Assembly: GCA_026416535.1 (NCBI GenBank)
Contig: JAOAFA010000059.1
Span: 1 to 61,940 of the forward strand
Direction: 5' to 3'
Origin: Deltaproteobacteria bacterium
GTDB taxonomy: Bacteria > Myxococcota > SpSt-1050
Length of the DNA: 61,940 nucleotides
Shown here: positions 8,059-17,290 of the stretch, in pieces
How the letters are laid out: each line of letters starts with the position of its first letter
Position numbering within the stretch: the stretch's first letter is position 1
The notes under the pieces: generated by a model
Seen by the model: the letters and a program-made list of their open reading frames with translations, nothing else
The model's database searches: none
Told to the model about the DNA's origin: nothing
Position numbers and translations under genes: made by a program

Positions 8059-9378
8059 TTATAATCTTTTTAATAGTTTATCTTTTTCTTCAGTAGCTCT
8101 TCTGACAATCTCATCACTATCCCAAAAAAAATGTATCCCGTCTTTGTATACAATCTTTCCACTAACTATAACATATTTTATGTCAGATTCATTTGAGGAG
8201 TATACGATGGCAGAATATGGGTTATCTATTGGATTTATATGGGCTCCTTTTTTGCTGATAATTATAAGGTCGGCCTTTTTGCCCACTTCAATACTACCTA
8301 TTTGTTTTTCGAGACCAAGTGCCTTTGCTCCATTGATTGTTGCCATCTTGAGTACAGTTTTTGCATCCATCTTTTGGGGACCGATTCTTGGCTTATGTAT
8401 GAGTGATGCGAGTCTAATCTCATTTAGGATGCTTAGGTTGTTATTGCAAGGAGCGCCATCTGCTCCTAATGTCACATTTATGCCGTAGTCGAGCATTTCT
8501 GGAATCTTTGCAAACCCAGAACCGAGCTTTAGATTAGATCCTGGACAGTGGGCAACAGATGCGCCACTCTCTAAAAGTATGTCAAAATCCTTCTTTTCCA
8601 GCCATATACAATGTGCAATGACGGAGTTTTTACTAAGAATTCCACATTTGTTCAAAAGTGAAATATTGGAATCTTTATATTGATCTCTAACTTCTGTAAT
8701 CTCTTTTATATTTTCTGAACTGTGGGTAGTTATAATGATGCCAAGCTCTCTGGCTAGTTGAGCAGACCTGATAAGTGATTCCTCTCTCAGAGAAAGGGCG
8801 AAACGCGGTCCTATACCTATCATTATTCTTCCGTTTTCAAGATTGTGATATTTTGAGAATAGGTATCTTATCTCTGCTTCAGATACATCTAGGCTTTCAT
8901 AAGGAACATGTCTTGATTCGCTTTTATCCATCAACATCTTACAGATTATGCCACGTATTCCCGATTCATATAATGCTCTGATTATGGATTCTGTGTGGTG
9001 GACAAGCCCAATATCTAAGAATGTAGTTGTCCCTGATGAAATCATCTCCAATATAGAAAGTCTAGCGCTTTCATATACTGATGTTTCATTATGTGCCATT
9101 TCGAGAGGCCATATATATCTTGAGAGCCAGTCTAATAGTTCGAGATCATCTACCATCCCCCTGAATAGTGTCTGCCCTGTGTGTATATGTGTTTGGATAA
9201 ATCCAGGTAAGAGATAATTCCCCTCTGCATTTATGACCATATAAGGGTGTTTTTTTAAGTGTTTAGGAATATTCCCTATGTGTTTGATAATACCTGCTTC
9301 TATGACGAGGGAACCATGGGTAATGGAGTCATTATTATCCATTGTAATTATGCTGGCATTTTCGATTATCAAGTCCAT
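8059..9378 (-). CDS. Amidohydrolase, MtaD/SsnA/TrzA-type (5-methylthioadenosine/SAH deaminase-like)
   Basis: Metal-dependent deaminase or hydrolase of nucleoside-like or guanidine-like substrates, 439 residues. The beta-sandwich N-terminus (MDLIIENASIITMD) is followed by the metal site HIHTGQTLFRG (about 64-74), THSSEN, HCIWLEKKD and GADGAPCNNN, the ligand set of the TrzA/AtzA/MtaD branch. The C-terminus returns to the sandwich (VGKKADLIII). It is the first gene of the operon, with a strong promoter 13 bases before the ATG and no SD sequence. A purine-related substrate fits the downstream upp and hpt, but the substrate is not proven; SAH/MTA deaminase is the most common function of the group. 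Confidence 0.88.
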   Translation of the reverse strand: MDLIIENASIITMDNNDSITHGSLVIEAGIIKHIGNIPKHLKKHPYMVINAEGNYLLPGFIQTHIHTGQTLFRGMVDDLELLDWLSRYIWPLEMAHNETSVYESARLSILEMISSGTTTFLDIGLVHHTESIIRALYESGIRGIICKMLMDKSESRHVPYESLDVSEAEIRYLFSKYHNLENGRIMIGIGPRFALSLREESLIRSAQLARELGIIITTHSSENIKEITEVRDQYKDSNISLLNKCGILSKNSVIAHCIWLEKKDFDILLESGASVAHCPGSNLKLGSGFAKIPEMLDYGINVTLGADGAPCNNNLSILNEIRLASLIHKPRIGPQKMDAKTVLKMATINGAKALGLEKQIGSIEVGKKADLIIISKKGAHINPIDNPYSAIVYSSNESDIKYVIVSGKIVYKDGIHFFWDSDEIVRRATEEKDKLLKRL

Positions 9379-9391
9379 AAATTAGCTTGAA

Positions 9392-9420
9392 TTTATAAAA
9401 TAAAAGTAAGGTGTAGTCAA
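9392..9420 (-). promoter_or_regulatory. Sigma70-type promoter of the amidohydrolase-kinase-upp-hpt-lpt operon
   Basis: On the minus strand: -35 TTGACT (9415-9420), a 17-base spacer, -10 TATAAA (9392-9397). Each box matches 5 of 6 consensus bases. The ATG of the amidohydrolase is only 13 bases beyond the -10 box, so a start point about 7 bases downstream would leave a leader of roughly 6 bases and no room for an SD sequence: near-leaderless initiation. Confidence 0.7.
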
Positions 9421-9791
9421 ATGATTTATATTTTATAAAAATTTGATGTAAACTTCTTGGGTTGTTTTTTGGGTATAATGTGCATATTAAAACATTTCTC
9501 AAAAAATGTGTGACCTTTCGTAGGGTTAGGTTGCTCAACATCTGGTAAAATTGATGGTGTCTCAAATGGAAATTGGTTAAAGAAATACTACTAAATTTTT
9601 CATATAAGCCTTTGGTCTGGGTTTTATTTTAACAGATGTTTTAGTTTTACCTAGATCAGTATGAATTTGAGTAAGTTATGATATGTTTCATAGTATTGTG
9701 GGAGATTTATTTTTTCTTTTTGAATCGCAAAATTTGTATCATAACATTTTAATGTGGTTTTGTATTTGGCACATTGCCTGTGAAATTTTAC

Positions 9792-9820
9792 TTGAATATT
9801 AACTTAAACACATTTAATAT
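9792..9820 (+). promoter_or_regulatory. Candidate promoter of glgA
   Basis: TTGAAT (9792-9797), 17-base spacer, TAATAT (9815-9820); each box matches 4 of 6. It is correctly placed before the glgA SD sequence GGGAGGT (9834-9840) and ATG 9847. Confidence 0.45.
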
Positions 9821-9846
9821 CTCCACCGCTTTTGGGAGGTGTATAT

Positions 9847-11328
9847 ATGAATATAGTCTTTATGACACCAGAGGTAGTTCCTTTTTCGAAGACAGGTGGG
9901 CTTGCCGATGTATCTGGTGCGTTGCCAATAGAAATAGCTCAAGAGGGGCATAATGTAGTAGTTTATTCACCTCTTTATAAATCAGTGGATACAAAAAGAT
10001 ATAATATAGTACCTGTCAAGAGGAGTATATTTGTCCCTATCTCTGGAAGGATGGAAAGTGTAGATATTTATGAGAGTCTTGATTATAGACCGAATCCAAG
10101 AATCAGATTTTTATTTTTATCGTGTGAAAAGTATTTCAAACGGGAATTTTTGTATGGTGAAGGGAATAAAGATTATCCTGATAATCATGAGAGATTTGGT
10201 CTTTTCTCGCGCTCCGTATTTGAAGCCTTAAAGTCACTTAACTTTGTACCCGATATTATACATTGTAATGATTGGCAAACTGGAATTGTACCTGTCTACC
10301 TCAAATGTATTTATTTTCAGGATTCTTTCTTTTCAGGAACAAAAAGCCTAATTACGATTCATAATATGGCATATCAAGGACTATTTGAGTCATATACTAT
10401 GGATGTCTTAATGCTTCCATGGTCTCTTTTTAATTACAAAGAACTTGAATACTATGGTAAAATAAATTTTTTGAAAGCTGGGATCGTCTTTGCAGATGCA
10501 GTAACTACAGTGAGTAAAAAGTATGCAGAAGAGATACGAACACAGGAATATGGTTGTGGACTTGAGGGTGTCCTTGAAGAGAGGAAAAATGTCTTATATG
10601 GAATCTTGAATGGAGTTGATTACTCTGTTTGGGATCCGTCGGTTGATTCATTGCTTCCCCAAAAATATTCTATAAAAGATTTATCTGGGAAGAAAGAATG
10701 TAAGAAGTCGCTTCTTAAAAAAATGGGTCTTGATTATAGTGATAACACTCCTGTGATAGGGATTATCAGTAGACTTGCTGATCAAAAGGGATTTGATCTT
10801 TTGTTTGAATTAAATGAGCGTCTTGTAAATACGGGGGCAAAATTTGTGATTTTGGGGACAGGAGATAAGAAATATCATGAACACTTTATTGGCCTCAAGA
10901 ATAAAAGTCCGGACAGGATTGGTCTTTTACTTGGTTTTGATAATGCACTTGCCCATCTTATAGAGGCTGGGAGTGATTTTTTCCTTATGCCTTCTAAATA
11001 TGAACCCTGTGGACTCAATCAGATGTATTCCCTAAGGTATGGAACATTCCCAATTGTTAGAGGTGTGGGAGGGCTTGATGATACAATCATAGATCTGGAT
11101 CTGGATAAAGAAAGGGGAAACGGTTTTAAATTTTATAACTACAATCCTGAGGAGTTATTGAAAACCATAGAGAGAGCACTCAGATTTTATCGAGAAGAGA
11201 AGGATATAGAAAGATATATTAAAAGGATAATGGAGCTTGATTTTAGTTGGACAGTTTCGGCAAAAAAATACACTGCGTTATATGAGAAGCTCCTTGGGAA
11301 AGATGATAGGATTTCACAACTGTTTTGA
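9847..11328 (+). CDS. glgA: Glycogen/starch synthase (ADP-glucose type, GT5)
   Basis: Transfers glucose from ADP-glucose to growing alpha-1,4-glucan in the cytoplasm. The ATG at 9847 is preferred over the in-frame TTG at 9832 because GGGAGGT (9834-9840) is then a well-placed SD sequence; this gives 493 residues. The nucleotide-sugar loop KTGGLADV is at residues 15-22, the 'HCNDWQTGIVPVYLK' and 'TIHNMAYQG' motifs follow, and the C-terminal Rossmann part has GIISRLADQKGFDLL, SKYEPCGLNQMYSLRYGT and VGGLDDT. All match bacterial GlgA. It stands alone, convergent with the next gene (34-base gap). The GH57 enzyme at 36.6-38.7 kb could act on the same polymer. Confidence 0.95.
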   Translation: MNIVFMTPEVVPFSKTGGLADVSGALPIEIAQEGHNVVVYSPLYKSVDTKRYNIVPVKRSIFVPISGRMESVDIYESLDYRPNPRIRFLFLSCEKYFKREFLYGEGNKDYPDNHERFGLFSRSVFEALKSLNFVPDIIHCNDWQTGIVPVYLKCIYFQDSFFSGTKSLITIHNMAYQGLFESYTMDVLMLPWSLFNYKELEYYGKINFLKAGIVFADAVTTVSKKYAEEIRTQEYGCGLEGVLEERKNVLYGILNGVDYSVWDPSVDSLLPQKYSIKDLSGKKECKKSLLKKMGLDYSDNTPVIGIISRLADQKGFDLLFELNERLVNTGAKFVILGTGDKKYHEHFIGLKNKSPDRIGLLLGFDNALAHLIEAGSDFFLMPSKYEPCGLNQMYSLRYGTFPIVRGVGGLDDTIIDLDLDKERGNGFKFYNYNPEELLKTIERALRFYREEKDIERYIKRIMELDFSWTVSAKKYTALYEKLLGKDDRISQLF

Positions 11329-11362
11329 AAATAAATGATGCTATGTGGATAAATCCCACCGT

Positions 11363-13267
11363 TTATTTGAATTTAGTATTTTTGATAAATTCTTTTGCTT
11401 CGTTAAATAAAAGCCTCCTTTGATTATTTATAATACCGTTTATATCTGCCTTTTTATAATTGTATTTCTCACCTACGTTTAGTAGGAGTTTATACTCGTT
11501 ATTTGATAACTTTCCATCAACAAGAGATATTCTAGCCATAGACGAAATTATTTCTCGTGCCTCTTCAGTATTGGTTGGAATTGCTATAAGTTCTCCTCTT
11601 TTTGCTGACTCTATCATTTGATCGACAGCACTTTTGGAGATACCTCTATTTTGGGCAGCAGTGTAAATCATCTCTTTCTCTCTCTCATCAATCATCTTAT
11701 CCGATAGCATTGCTGATATCATTGCAGCAATAATAATTTTGTTTGTATCAATGTTTTTGGTTATTCCTGTAAATTGGGTATTATATGCATAAGGTCTGTA
11801 AATATCGACAGAATATAATACCCAATCACGACTTCCATCATTTATTATATTTCCACAGTAGTCACATTTGTCCTCTACATTGGAGCTAATGGGGGCACCA
11901 CAAATGGGACACGGAAGTATTTTGAAATTGTAAGCTACCTTCGTAGTGACATTCGATTTTCTTACGAGTGTGTAGGTTTGAGTTCTTATACTCTTATCTG
12001 TTACATTTCTAACCTCCTTTGTTCTTCTGTTGCGTTCACAATACTCAGCGGACCATCTAATCATGACGTCTACTTTATCATATCCATCTTCGCAATCTAC
12101 TTGAATCCTCTTTGTCTCTACAGCGCCAATCGCCGCATCCTTTAGTGATTGATACCAATCATTTGAGGGGTTGAATGCACCACTTAGACTATGGTAGAAT
12201 TTAGGATGTGAAACCTCTTTTAAATACCTAGTATCACCAAAATAATTTGCTTTATACATTTTAAAGAAAAAGTACGAGGCTTTGTCTTCAATTGCAGCTA
12301 GGTTAAAGGTAGGATCTTTTTTTAGCATTTCTTCAAGACCCCATACATTATTTTGAAAATAGGGTGATGAATACTCCTCTTCTTGTGTGATTTCTGTGAG
12401 AATCCAGTCATATTCTCCGCTAAATACAAAGGCGTTACAATATTCACATCGTCCAGATTCCACAATATTTAGTTTTCCACCACAGTTTGGACATTTACCT
12501 TCGATTAATCCTTCTCTTTGACGTGTTTTTGTGTTGATTCTTCTTAGGAATGTCCAATATTCGGTAAATGTTGATTCATTTACTTTCAATACCTTGCCAC
12601 TCTTAAGTTCTACGTCACTATCATCCATTGTTGCTGAAAAGGCTACATCAATTCTATCATATAAATTATCACTTGTTATGCTTGCAATGCTTGCACTAAG
12701 AATATTTATATTTTCTATTTTATTTCTATAGCCCTCTGCTTTTTGAATGTCAATTTGTATGGCAAATCTAGTATACAGGCCATTTGAAACAAAAGTTCTG
12801 ATGGGCAAAAGGTTTTGGTCAGACCATGCTTTCTGAATGGTAATAAATGCATTTCTTGCTCTGTCCAGAAATATCTCTTCAGAGAATTGAGGATCCCTTG
12901 TCTTTAGCCTTTCTAAGTTCTGCATCTTTATTGAACTTTCTTGCTGAGCACTTAAATAGGTAGCTTTTCTTATAGTGCTGTTAATTCTATAATTGTTTGC
13001 TCCTCTCCCCATAAAATAGAAGAAAATTACTCCTCCTATTATAATGGGGAGACCAATCTGTGGATATCTCAATAGAAATATTACCAACCCTATTATATCT
13101 CCACCACCACTTATTCCTTTACCTCCGCTGAAACCCCCAGAGAATGAAGGGGACCCGCCACCTCCGAAACTATGACCACCCCCTGCCCGAGCATTGAGCA
13201 TTATGGGATAAATTAGCATGCTTAGAGCAATTATGCTTAGGAGTACAACTTTTAATCTTTTTCTCAT
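11363..13267 (-). CDS. Exported protein with two Tim44-like/zinc-ribbon modules and a TerB-like C-terminus
   Basis: ATG 13267 is preferred because it opens MRKRLKVVLLSIIALSML, a signal or membrane segment; the longer frame reaches 13324 with no SD (634 residues from 13267). Order: signal segment; Gly/Ser-rich stretch (GGGHSFGGGGSPSF); transmembrane helix around 'IGLPIIIGGVIFFYFMGRGA'; Tim44-like module; zinc ribbon CPNCGGK...CEYC; a second Tim44-like module; a second ribbon CPICG...CDYCG; and a TerB-like helical domain at the end ('MISAMLSDKMIDEREKEMIY', 'LVDGKLSNNEYKLL'). Such proteins are membrane-anchored with unknown function. The module duplication is the notable feature. No operon partner. 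Confidence 0.8.
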   Translation of the reverse strand: MRKRLKVVLLSIIALSMLIYPIMLNARAGGGHSFGGGGSPSFSGGFSGGKGISGGGDIIGLVIFLLRYPQIGLPIIIGGVIFFYFMGRGANNYRINSTIRKATYLSAQQESSIKMQNLERLKTRDPQFSEEIFLDRARNAFITIQKAWSDQNLLPIRTFVSNGLYTRFAIQIDIQKAEGYRNKIENINILSASIASITSDNLYDRIDVAFSATMDDSDVELKSGKVLKVNESTFTEYWTFLRRINTKTRQREGLIEGKCPNCGGKLNIVESGRCEYCNAFVFSGEYDWILTEITQEEEYSSPYFQNNVWGLEEMLKKDPTFNLAAIEDKASYFFFKMYKANYFGDTRYLKEVSHPKFYHSLSGAFNPSNDWYQSLKDAAIGAVETKRIQVDCEDGYDKVDVMIRWSAEYCERNRRTKEVRNVTDKSIRTQTYTLVRKSNVTTKVAYNFKILPCPICGAPISSNVEDKCDYCGNIINDGSRDWVLYSVDIYRPYAYNTQFTGITKNIDTNKIIIAAMISAMLSDKMIDEREKEMIYTAAQNRGISKSAVDQMIESAKRGELIAIPTNTEEAREIISSMARISLVDGKLSNNEYKLLLNVGEKYNYKKADINGIINNQRRLLFNEAKEFIKNTKFK

Positions 13268-13597
13268 AGGCAATCCATTAATATAACTTATTTTATTCTT
13301 AAATACAATATTAGTCAACTTCATTTAGGTTATTTCTGTTGCTGTGGAATAGAAATGTTCCATTTTGTAAATGGAGAAATGAGGAATATTTTAAAGGGAG
13401 AAACGTGGTGAATTGTAGGTAATCTCAACCTTCAACAGGATAGCTTAACCGTTATATTAGCCATGCTCTGTTTGCGTCTCACATCCATTTTTCGTGTGTA
13501 AGCATGTTAGACATAGAATATCAATTGAGAGAATTGCATGCACAGGGTGATTAAAGCCTATGGGAAAAGGGTTTATTGATTATGCAATTGTAGGAGT

Positions 13598-13631
13598 TAA
13601 ACCTATTGGCAATCACCCGAAAATAGGTTTA
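13598..13631. repeat. 10-bp inverted repeat upstream of the VCBS operon
   Basis: TAAACCTATT (13598-13607) and AATAGGTTTA (13622-13631) are perfect complements separated by 14 bases. It lies 28 bases upstream of the -35 box of the next operon and has no following T-run, so an operator or relic end is more likely than a terminator. Confidence 0.6.
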
Positions 13632-13659
13632 GACTACGATTAAAGTTTATCTTCTATTT

Positions 13660-13688
13660 TTGACAATTTGTTTATGTAATGTTATTTT
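13660..13688 (+). promoter_or_regulatory. Promoter of the VCBS lipoprotein operon
   Basis: TTGACA (13660-13665, perfect -35), 17-base spacer, TATTTT (13683-13688, 4 of 6). The SD sequence AAGGAG (13702-13707) and ATG 13716 follow at normal distances. Confidence 0.55.
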
Positions 13689-13715
13689 TAATACCATTAT
13701 CAAGGAGATGTTTGT

Positions 13716-15851
13716 ATGCAGAGACTTACCGTTTTGATAGTTATTCCAATGATACTTGGGCTAGTTTTTCTATTTTGTAGTGATGATAAGGGGGATCAGA
13801 GAGAAGTAGGGGACGTTAAGGTATCAGATGTCTTAACTTTAGATGTATATGATGATGAGGATATTGGGGTACATAGAGATATTTTCGATAATGATAAGGA
13901 TATCTCTGTTAGTGATGAATCTACTATTTTTCAATGTATTTACAGACCTCCCACAGGGAAGTTTAGTCCTAAGCTTCTATGGGAGTGGAGGGGCTCATCA
14001 TTAGTTGCTCCTACCTATAATGAGGTAATTGCCCTCCCAGTTGTTGTTAGTCTTACAGATGATAATATGGATGGGAAGGTAGATATAAACGATATACCTG
14101 ATGTAGTATTTATATCATTTTCATCAAAGAAGGAAGATTTTGATAAAGGAGGTGTACTTAGAGTAGTTAGTGGGGATGATGGTAGTGAAATCTGCTCGTT
14201 TGATGACCCAAATATGAGATTGGCTTATGAGTCCGGGTTGGCAGCAGGTGATGTGGATGGTGATGGACTTATAGATATAATAGCACTTGAAAAGAACAGA
14301 GTCTGGGTAAATGAGGGGGGAACTGACAAGTTGAAACTTGTTCCATCTCATTTATATGCATTTAATGTTGTGAAGAATGAAAAGGGAGAAGGGTATCTTT
14401 GTTTGCCAAAAAAGCAAGAAGATCTGACAGAGTGGATCTCATCAGATGTAGTGAATGCTGGTTGGGGCTCGCCAACGCTTGCGGATTTGGATGCTGATGG
14501 AAAAAGTGAAATAATAGTTGGTAATGTAGTTTTTAATTACAAAGGTCAGGTTGTGTGGAAGGGGACAGGGGGGAATGGAGGTATGGGAAAGGATCTTGTG
14601 ACTACACACTCAGGCTCTATATCTGTGGTTGCTGATATAAATGGTGATGGTAAGCCTGAGGTTATAGCGGGTAATACAGTTTATAAGTCTAATGGTGAAA
14701 TATTATGGCAGAGAAATGACCTTGTCGATGGACTAGTTGGTGTGGCAGATATGAATTTAGACGGTAAGCCCGACATTGTCCTCGTAGCTTATAGTAAAAC
14801 ATTTATTTTGGATGCGAATGGTAATACTATATGTGGTCCGACACCTATTCCGGGTTCTATGAGTGCAACTCTCAATAAAGGGGGTGCTCCAATAATTGCA
14901 GATTTTAATGGTGATGGTAAACCGGAATATGGAGTTGCTGGAGCTGAATATTTTGTTGTATTCAATAATCAATGTAAGATTTTGTGGCAAAGTCCTACTT
15001 CTGATAGATCTTCAAATGTGACAGGTGCATCTGTGTTTGATTTTGAAGGAGATGGAAAGGCAGAGGCAGTATATAACGATGAGCTCTATTTGAGAGTATA
15101 TAGTGGTAGAGATGGTCAGATACTATTCCAAACTCCTAATACAACAAATACTACGTTTGAGTATCCCTTAATTGTAGATGTGAATAATGACAACAAGGCT
15201 GAAATAGTAGTTATAGCAAACACCATATGTTATTCTAACTGTAGTTCCACCCCAAATCATGGGGTTAGAGTTTACGCTGATACCCTAAACAACTGGGTTT
15301 CGACTAGAAAAATATGGAATCAGCATGCCTATCATATAACAAATATCTGTACAGGTGAGGATGATGGGTTTTGTAAGGGTTCGGATAATAAATATGGGTT
15401 GATACCAAGGAATCAGATTAAAAATTGGGAAGTTAGGGGATTAAATAATTTTAGACAGAATGTTCAGGGAACCTCTGGTTTTAGGGCAGCAGACCTTGTA
15501 ATTACTAAAATAGATTTCATACGGACAGAGTGTCCTACTAACCTTTGGGCTAGGGTTACTATAAGGAATGAGGGAGAAGCACCTGTGGGTAAAGGGGTAA
15601 ATGTAGCAATGTATTATGGCAAGAAAAAGGGGGGTGGAAAGTTTGTAGGGTTAGGGCGAACTTCGAAAGGTATTGGGCCAGGTGAATATACTGAAGTTGA
15701 TGTAAAGTGGTATCAGGTAGATGTGGGATATCCCGTAGATCTTGAATTTGTTGTAGATGATGATGGGAAAGGTAATGAGCAATACAATGAATGTAGGGAA
15801 GATAATAATAACTACGTTGTTTTTGATGTCTATTGTGAAAAGGAAGGTTAG
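13716..15851 (+). CDS. VCBS/FG-GAP repeat lipoprotein with C-terminal CARDB-like domain
   Basis: 711 residues. The N-terminal hydrophobic signal ends at a Cys followed by acidic residues (LFCSDDKGD, Cys about 22), typical of a surface or periplasmic lipoprotein although the lipobox is weak. The body has many FG-GAP/VCBS calcium-binding loops of the type D-x-N/D-x-D-G-K-x-D/E: DDNMDGKVDINDIPD, DVDGDGLIDII, DLDADGKSEIIVG, DINGDGKPEVIAG, DMNLDGKPDIVLV, DFNGDGKPEYGVAG and DVNNDNKAEIVVI, which should fold as a beta-propeller. The last 110 residues (from 'AADLVITKIDFIRTE') look like a CARDB/Ig-like adhesion domain. The role is probably surface binding, ligand unknown. The MBL gene starts directly at its stop codon. 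Confidence 0.88.
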   Translation: MQRLTVLIVIPMILGLVFLFCSDDKGDQREVGDVKVSDVLTLDVYDDEDIGVHRDIFDNDKDISVSDESTIFQCIYRPPTGKFSPKLLWEWRGSSLVAPTYNEVIALPVVVSLTDDNMDGKVDINDIPDVVFISFSSKKEDFDKGGVLRVVSGDDGSEICSFDDPNMRLAYESGLAAGDVDGDGLIDIIALEKNRVWVNEGGTDKLKLVPSHLYAFNVVKNEKGEGYLCLPKKQEDLTEWISSDVVNAGWGSPTLADLDADGKSEIIVGNVVFNYKGQVVWKGTGGNGGMGKDLVTTHSGSISVVADINGDGKPEVIAGNTVYKSNGEILWQRNDLVDGLVGVADMNLDGKPDIVLVAYSKTFILDANGNTICGPTPIPGSMSATLNKGGAPIIADFNGDGKPEYGVAGAEYFVVFNNQCKILWQSPTSDRSSNVTGASVFDFEGDGKAEAVYNDELYLRVYSGRDGQILFQTPNTTNTTFEYPLIVDVNNDNKAEIVVIANTICYSNCSSTPNHGVRVYADTLNNWVSTRKIWNQHAYHITNICTGEDDGFCKGSDNKYGLIPRNQIKNWEVRGLNNFRQNVQGTSGFRAADLVITKIDFIRTECPTNLWARVTIRNEGEAPVGKGVNVAMYYGKKKGGGKFVGLGRTSKGIGPGEYTEVDVKWYQVDVGYPVDLEFVVDDDGKGNEQYNECREDNNNYVVFDVYCEKEG

Positions 15852-16688
15852 ATGAGATCTGGAAATTTTGAGATATTTGAGATAGTTCCTTCTGTCTTTG
15901 GATTGGATGGTGGGGCAATGTTTGGAATAGTCCCTAAACCACTTTGGAGTAAGCTATACCCAGCAGATGAAATGAATAGAATTGAGATGGCCGGAAGGAT
16001 TTTTATTGTAAAGCATAGGGATAGGAATATTATTATAGAAACAGGGATGGGGGAAAAGTTTAATGAAAAATTCAAGAATATTTACAATATTCGGGTTTAT
16101 AATTTAAGTGAGCTATTAAAAATACACGGTCTTACAGAAGAACTTATTACAGATGTGATAATATCTCATCTGCACTTTGACCATGCTGGTGGGTTATCAA
16201 AAAGAGAAGGGAATAATATTGTTCCTGTTTATCCTAATGCAAAGGTGTATGTTCAAAGAGTACAATTTGAGAATGCCTGGAATCCATCAATAAAGGATAG
16301 GGGTAGCTATGTTAGAGATGATTTTGAGTTTCTATTTAAATATGAAAATCTGGTTTTAATCGATGGCGAGTATGAATTGATGAATGGTTTTAAGATAAAA
16401 CCAGTGAATGGGCATTCCCCAGGGATGCAAACAGTATATATCAACACTGGTGAAAATGACTTCATTTTTACAGCAGATTTAGTACCTACCGCTCGCCATA
16501 TCAGAATTCCTTATGTAATGGCTTATGACCTAAACCCTCTTCAAACTATAAGTGAGAAGATTAGTTTATTGGAGGATGCAGTAAGAAGGCAGGCTATATT
16601 GCTTTTTCCACATGATATATTTACATCTGCGGCAAGGGTTATTAAAAACAATGGTGATTTTGAGATAATGGAAGAGGTGACTCTATGA
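15852..16688 (+). CDS. MBL-fold metallo-hydrolase
   Basis: 278 residues. The di-metal motif HLHFDH (residues 106-111, within SHLHFDHAGG) is followed by a later His in NGHSPGMQ, an Asp in FTADLVPT and a terminal His in FPHDIF: the complete ligand set of the metallo-beta-lactamase fold. The overall layout resembles AHL-lactonase/quinoprotein glyoxylase-type members. There is no signal peptide, so it is cytoplasmic. It begins right after the stop of the VCBS gene and overlaps the next gene by 4 bases. The substrate cannot be assigned from sequence. Confidence 0.88.
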   Translation: MRSGNFEIFEIVPSVFGLDGGAMFGIVPKPLWSKLYPADEMNRIEMAGRIFIVKHRDRNIIIETGMGEKFNEKFKNIYNIRVYNLSELLKIHGLTEELITDVIISHLHFDHAGGLSKREGNNIVPVYPNAKVYVQRVQFENAWNPSIKDRGSYVRDDFEFLFKYENLVLIDGEYELMNGFKIKPVNGHSPGMQTVYINTGENDFIFTADLVPTARHIRIPYVMAYDLNPLQTISEKISLLEDAVRRQAILLFPHDIFTSAARVIKNNGDFEIMEEVTL

Positions 16689-17290
16689 TAAGACTTTTTG
16701 TATTGTTGGGGGTAGGCTTTTTAGTCTCATGTGCACCACCTGAGACGGTGAAAGTTCCTTTTTTTGATGATTTTGAAAGGGATAGGCTGGGTGATAACTG
16801 GTATATGCTTGAGAATGCAGATTGGGAAATTAAAAATGGGGCACTACATAGTGCTAATGCCAGAAATGTTCCTCTATGGCTTAAGCTCAAACTTCCAAAA
16901 AATGTTGTAATAGAGTTTGATGCATGGGCTGAAAAGACTAATTTTTGTGATTTGAAGTGTGAAATATTTGCCGACGGTAGAATCCACGCGAGTGGGTATA
17001 TAATTATACTTGGAGGATGGAAAAATCAAATCTCGACTATAGCAAGGCTTGATGAGCACGAGAAAACGAGAGTCGAAAAGAGGCCTACAAATTGTGACCC
17101 TAAGGCAAAGCATCATTTTAAGATAATCAGATACAATGGGAAAATTGAGTGGTATTTGAACGGAGAGTTATATATGGAGCGAGTTGATAATGAGCCACTA
17201 TATGGTAGGAAAAATAATAGATTTGCATTTTCGAATTGGGTTACAGATGCGTATTACGATAACTTGAGTATTAAGGAATATAAGCCATAA
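16685..17290 (+). CDS. Lipoprotein with a concanavalin/LamG-like domain
   Basis: 201 residues with a clear lipobox: MIRLFVLLGVGFLVSCAPPE (Cys at about 16). The mature part, 'FFDDFERDRLGDNWYM' through 'YNGKIEWYLNGELY' to 'AYYDNLSIKEY', has the jelly-roll pattern of LamG/3-keto-disaccharide-hydrolase-like (DUF1080-type) domains, which bind or act on glycans. No catalytic residues can be named. Its start overlaps the MBL gene by 4 bases, and the Mut7-C gene starts directly at its stop. Confidence 0.75.
   Translation: MIRLFVLLGVGFLVSCAPPETVKVPFFDDFERDRLGDNWYMLENADWEIKNGALHSANARNVPLWLKLKLPKNVVIEFDAWAEKTNFCDLKCEIFADGRIHASGYIIILGGWKNQISTIARLDEHEKTRVEKRPTNCDPKAKHHFKIIRYNGKIEWYLNGELYMERVDNEPLYGRKNNRFAFSNWVTDAYYDNLSIKEYKP

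Larger units (their letters stand above)
9379..9846. other. Divergent intergenic region (nine-gene operon / glgA)
   Basis: 468 bases without a gene, between two divergently transcribed units. It holds the minus-strand promoter (9392-9420) and a plus-strand promoter candidate (9792-9820). CTCC (near 9821) and the glgA SD GGAG could pair as a small hairpin across the start region (inference, short stem). The middle part is AT-rich with stops in all frames. Confidence 0.6.
13268..13715. other. Divergent intergenic region
   Basis: 448 bases between the Tim44-like gene and the VCBS lipoprotein operon. No open frame of note. It contains a 10-bp inverted repeat (13598-13631) and a promoter (13660-13688), both described separately. 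Confidence 0.6.

Noticed and set aside
9766-9780. TGGCAC...TTGC resembling a sigma54 promoter before glgA
   Set aside because: The two elements are one base apart instead of five.
15559-15918. 119-residue His/Gln-rich minus-strand frame
   Set aside because: Antisense to the CARDB-like end of the VCBS lipoprotein; composition is typical of a shadow frame and it crosses into the MBL gene.
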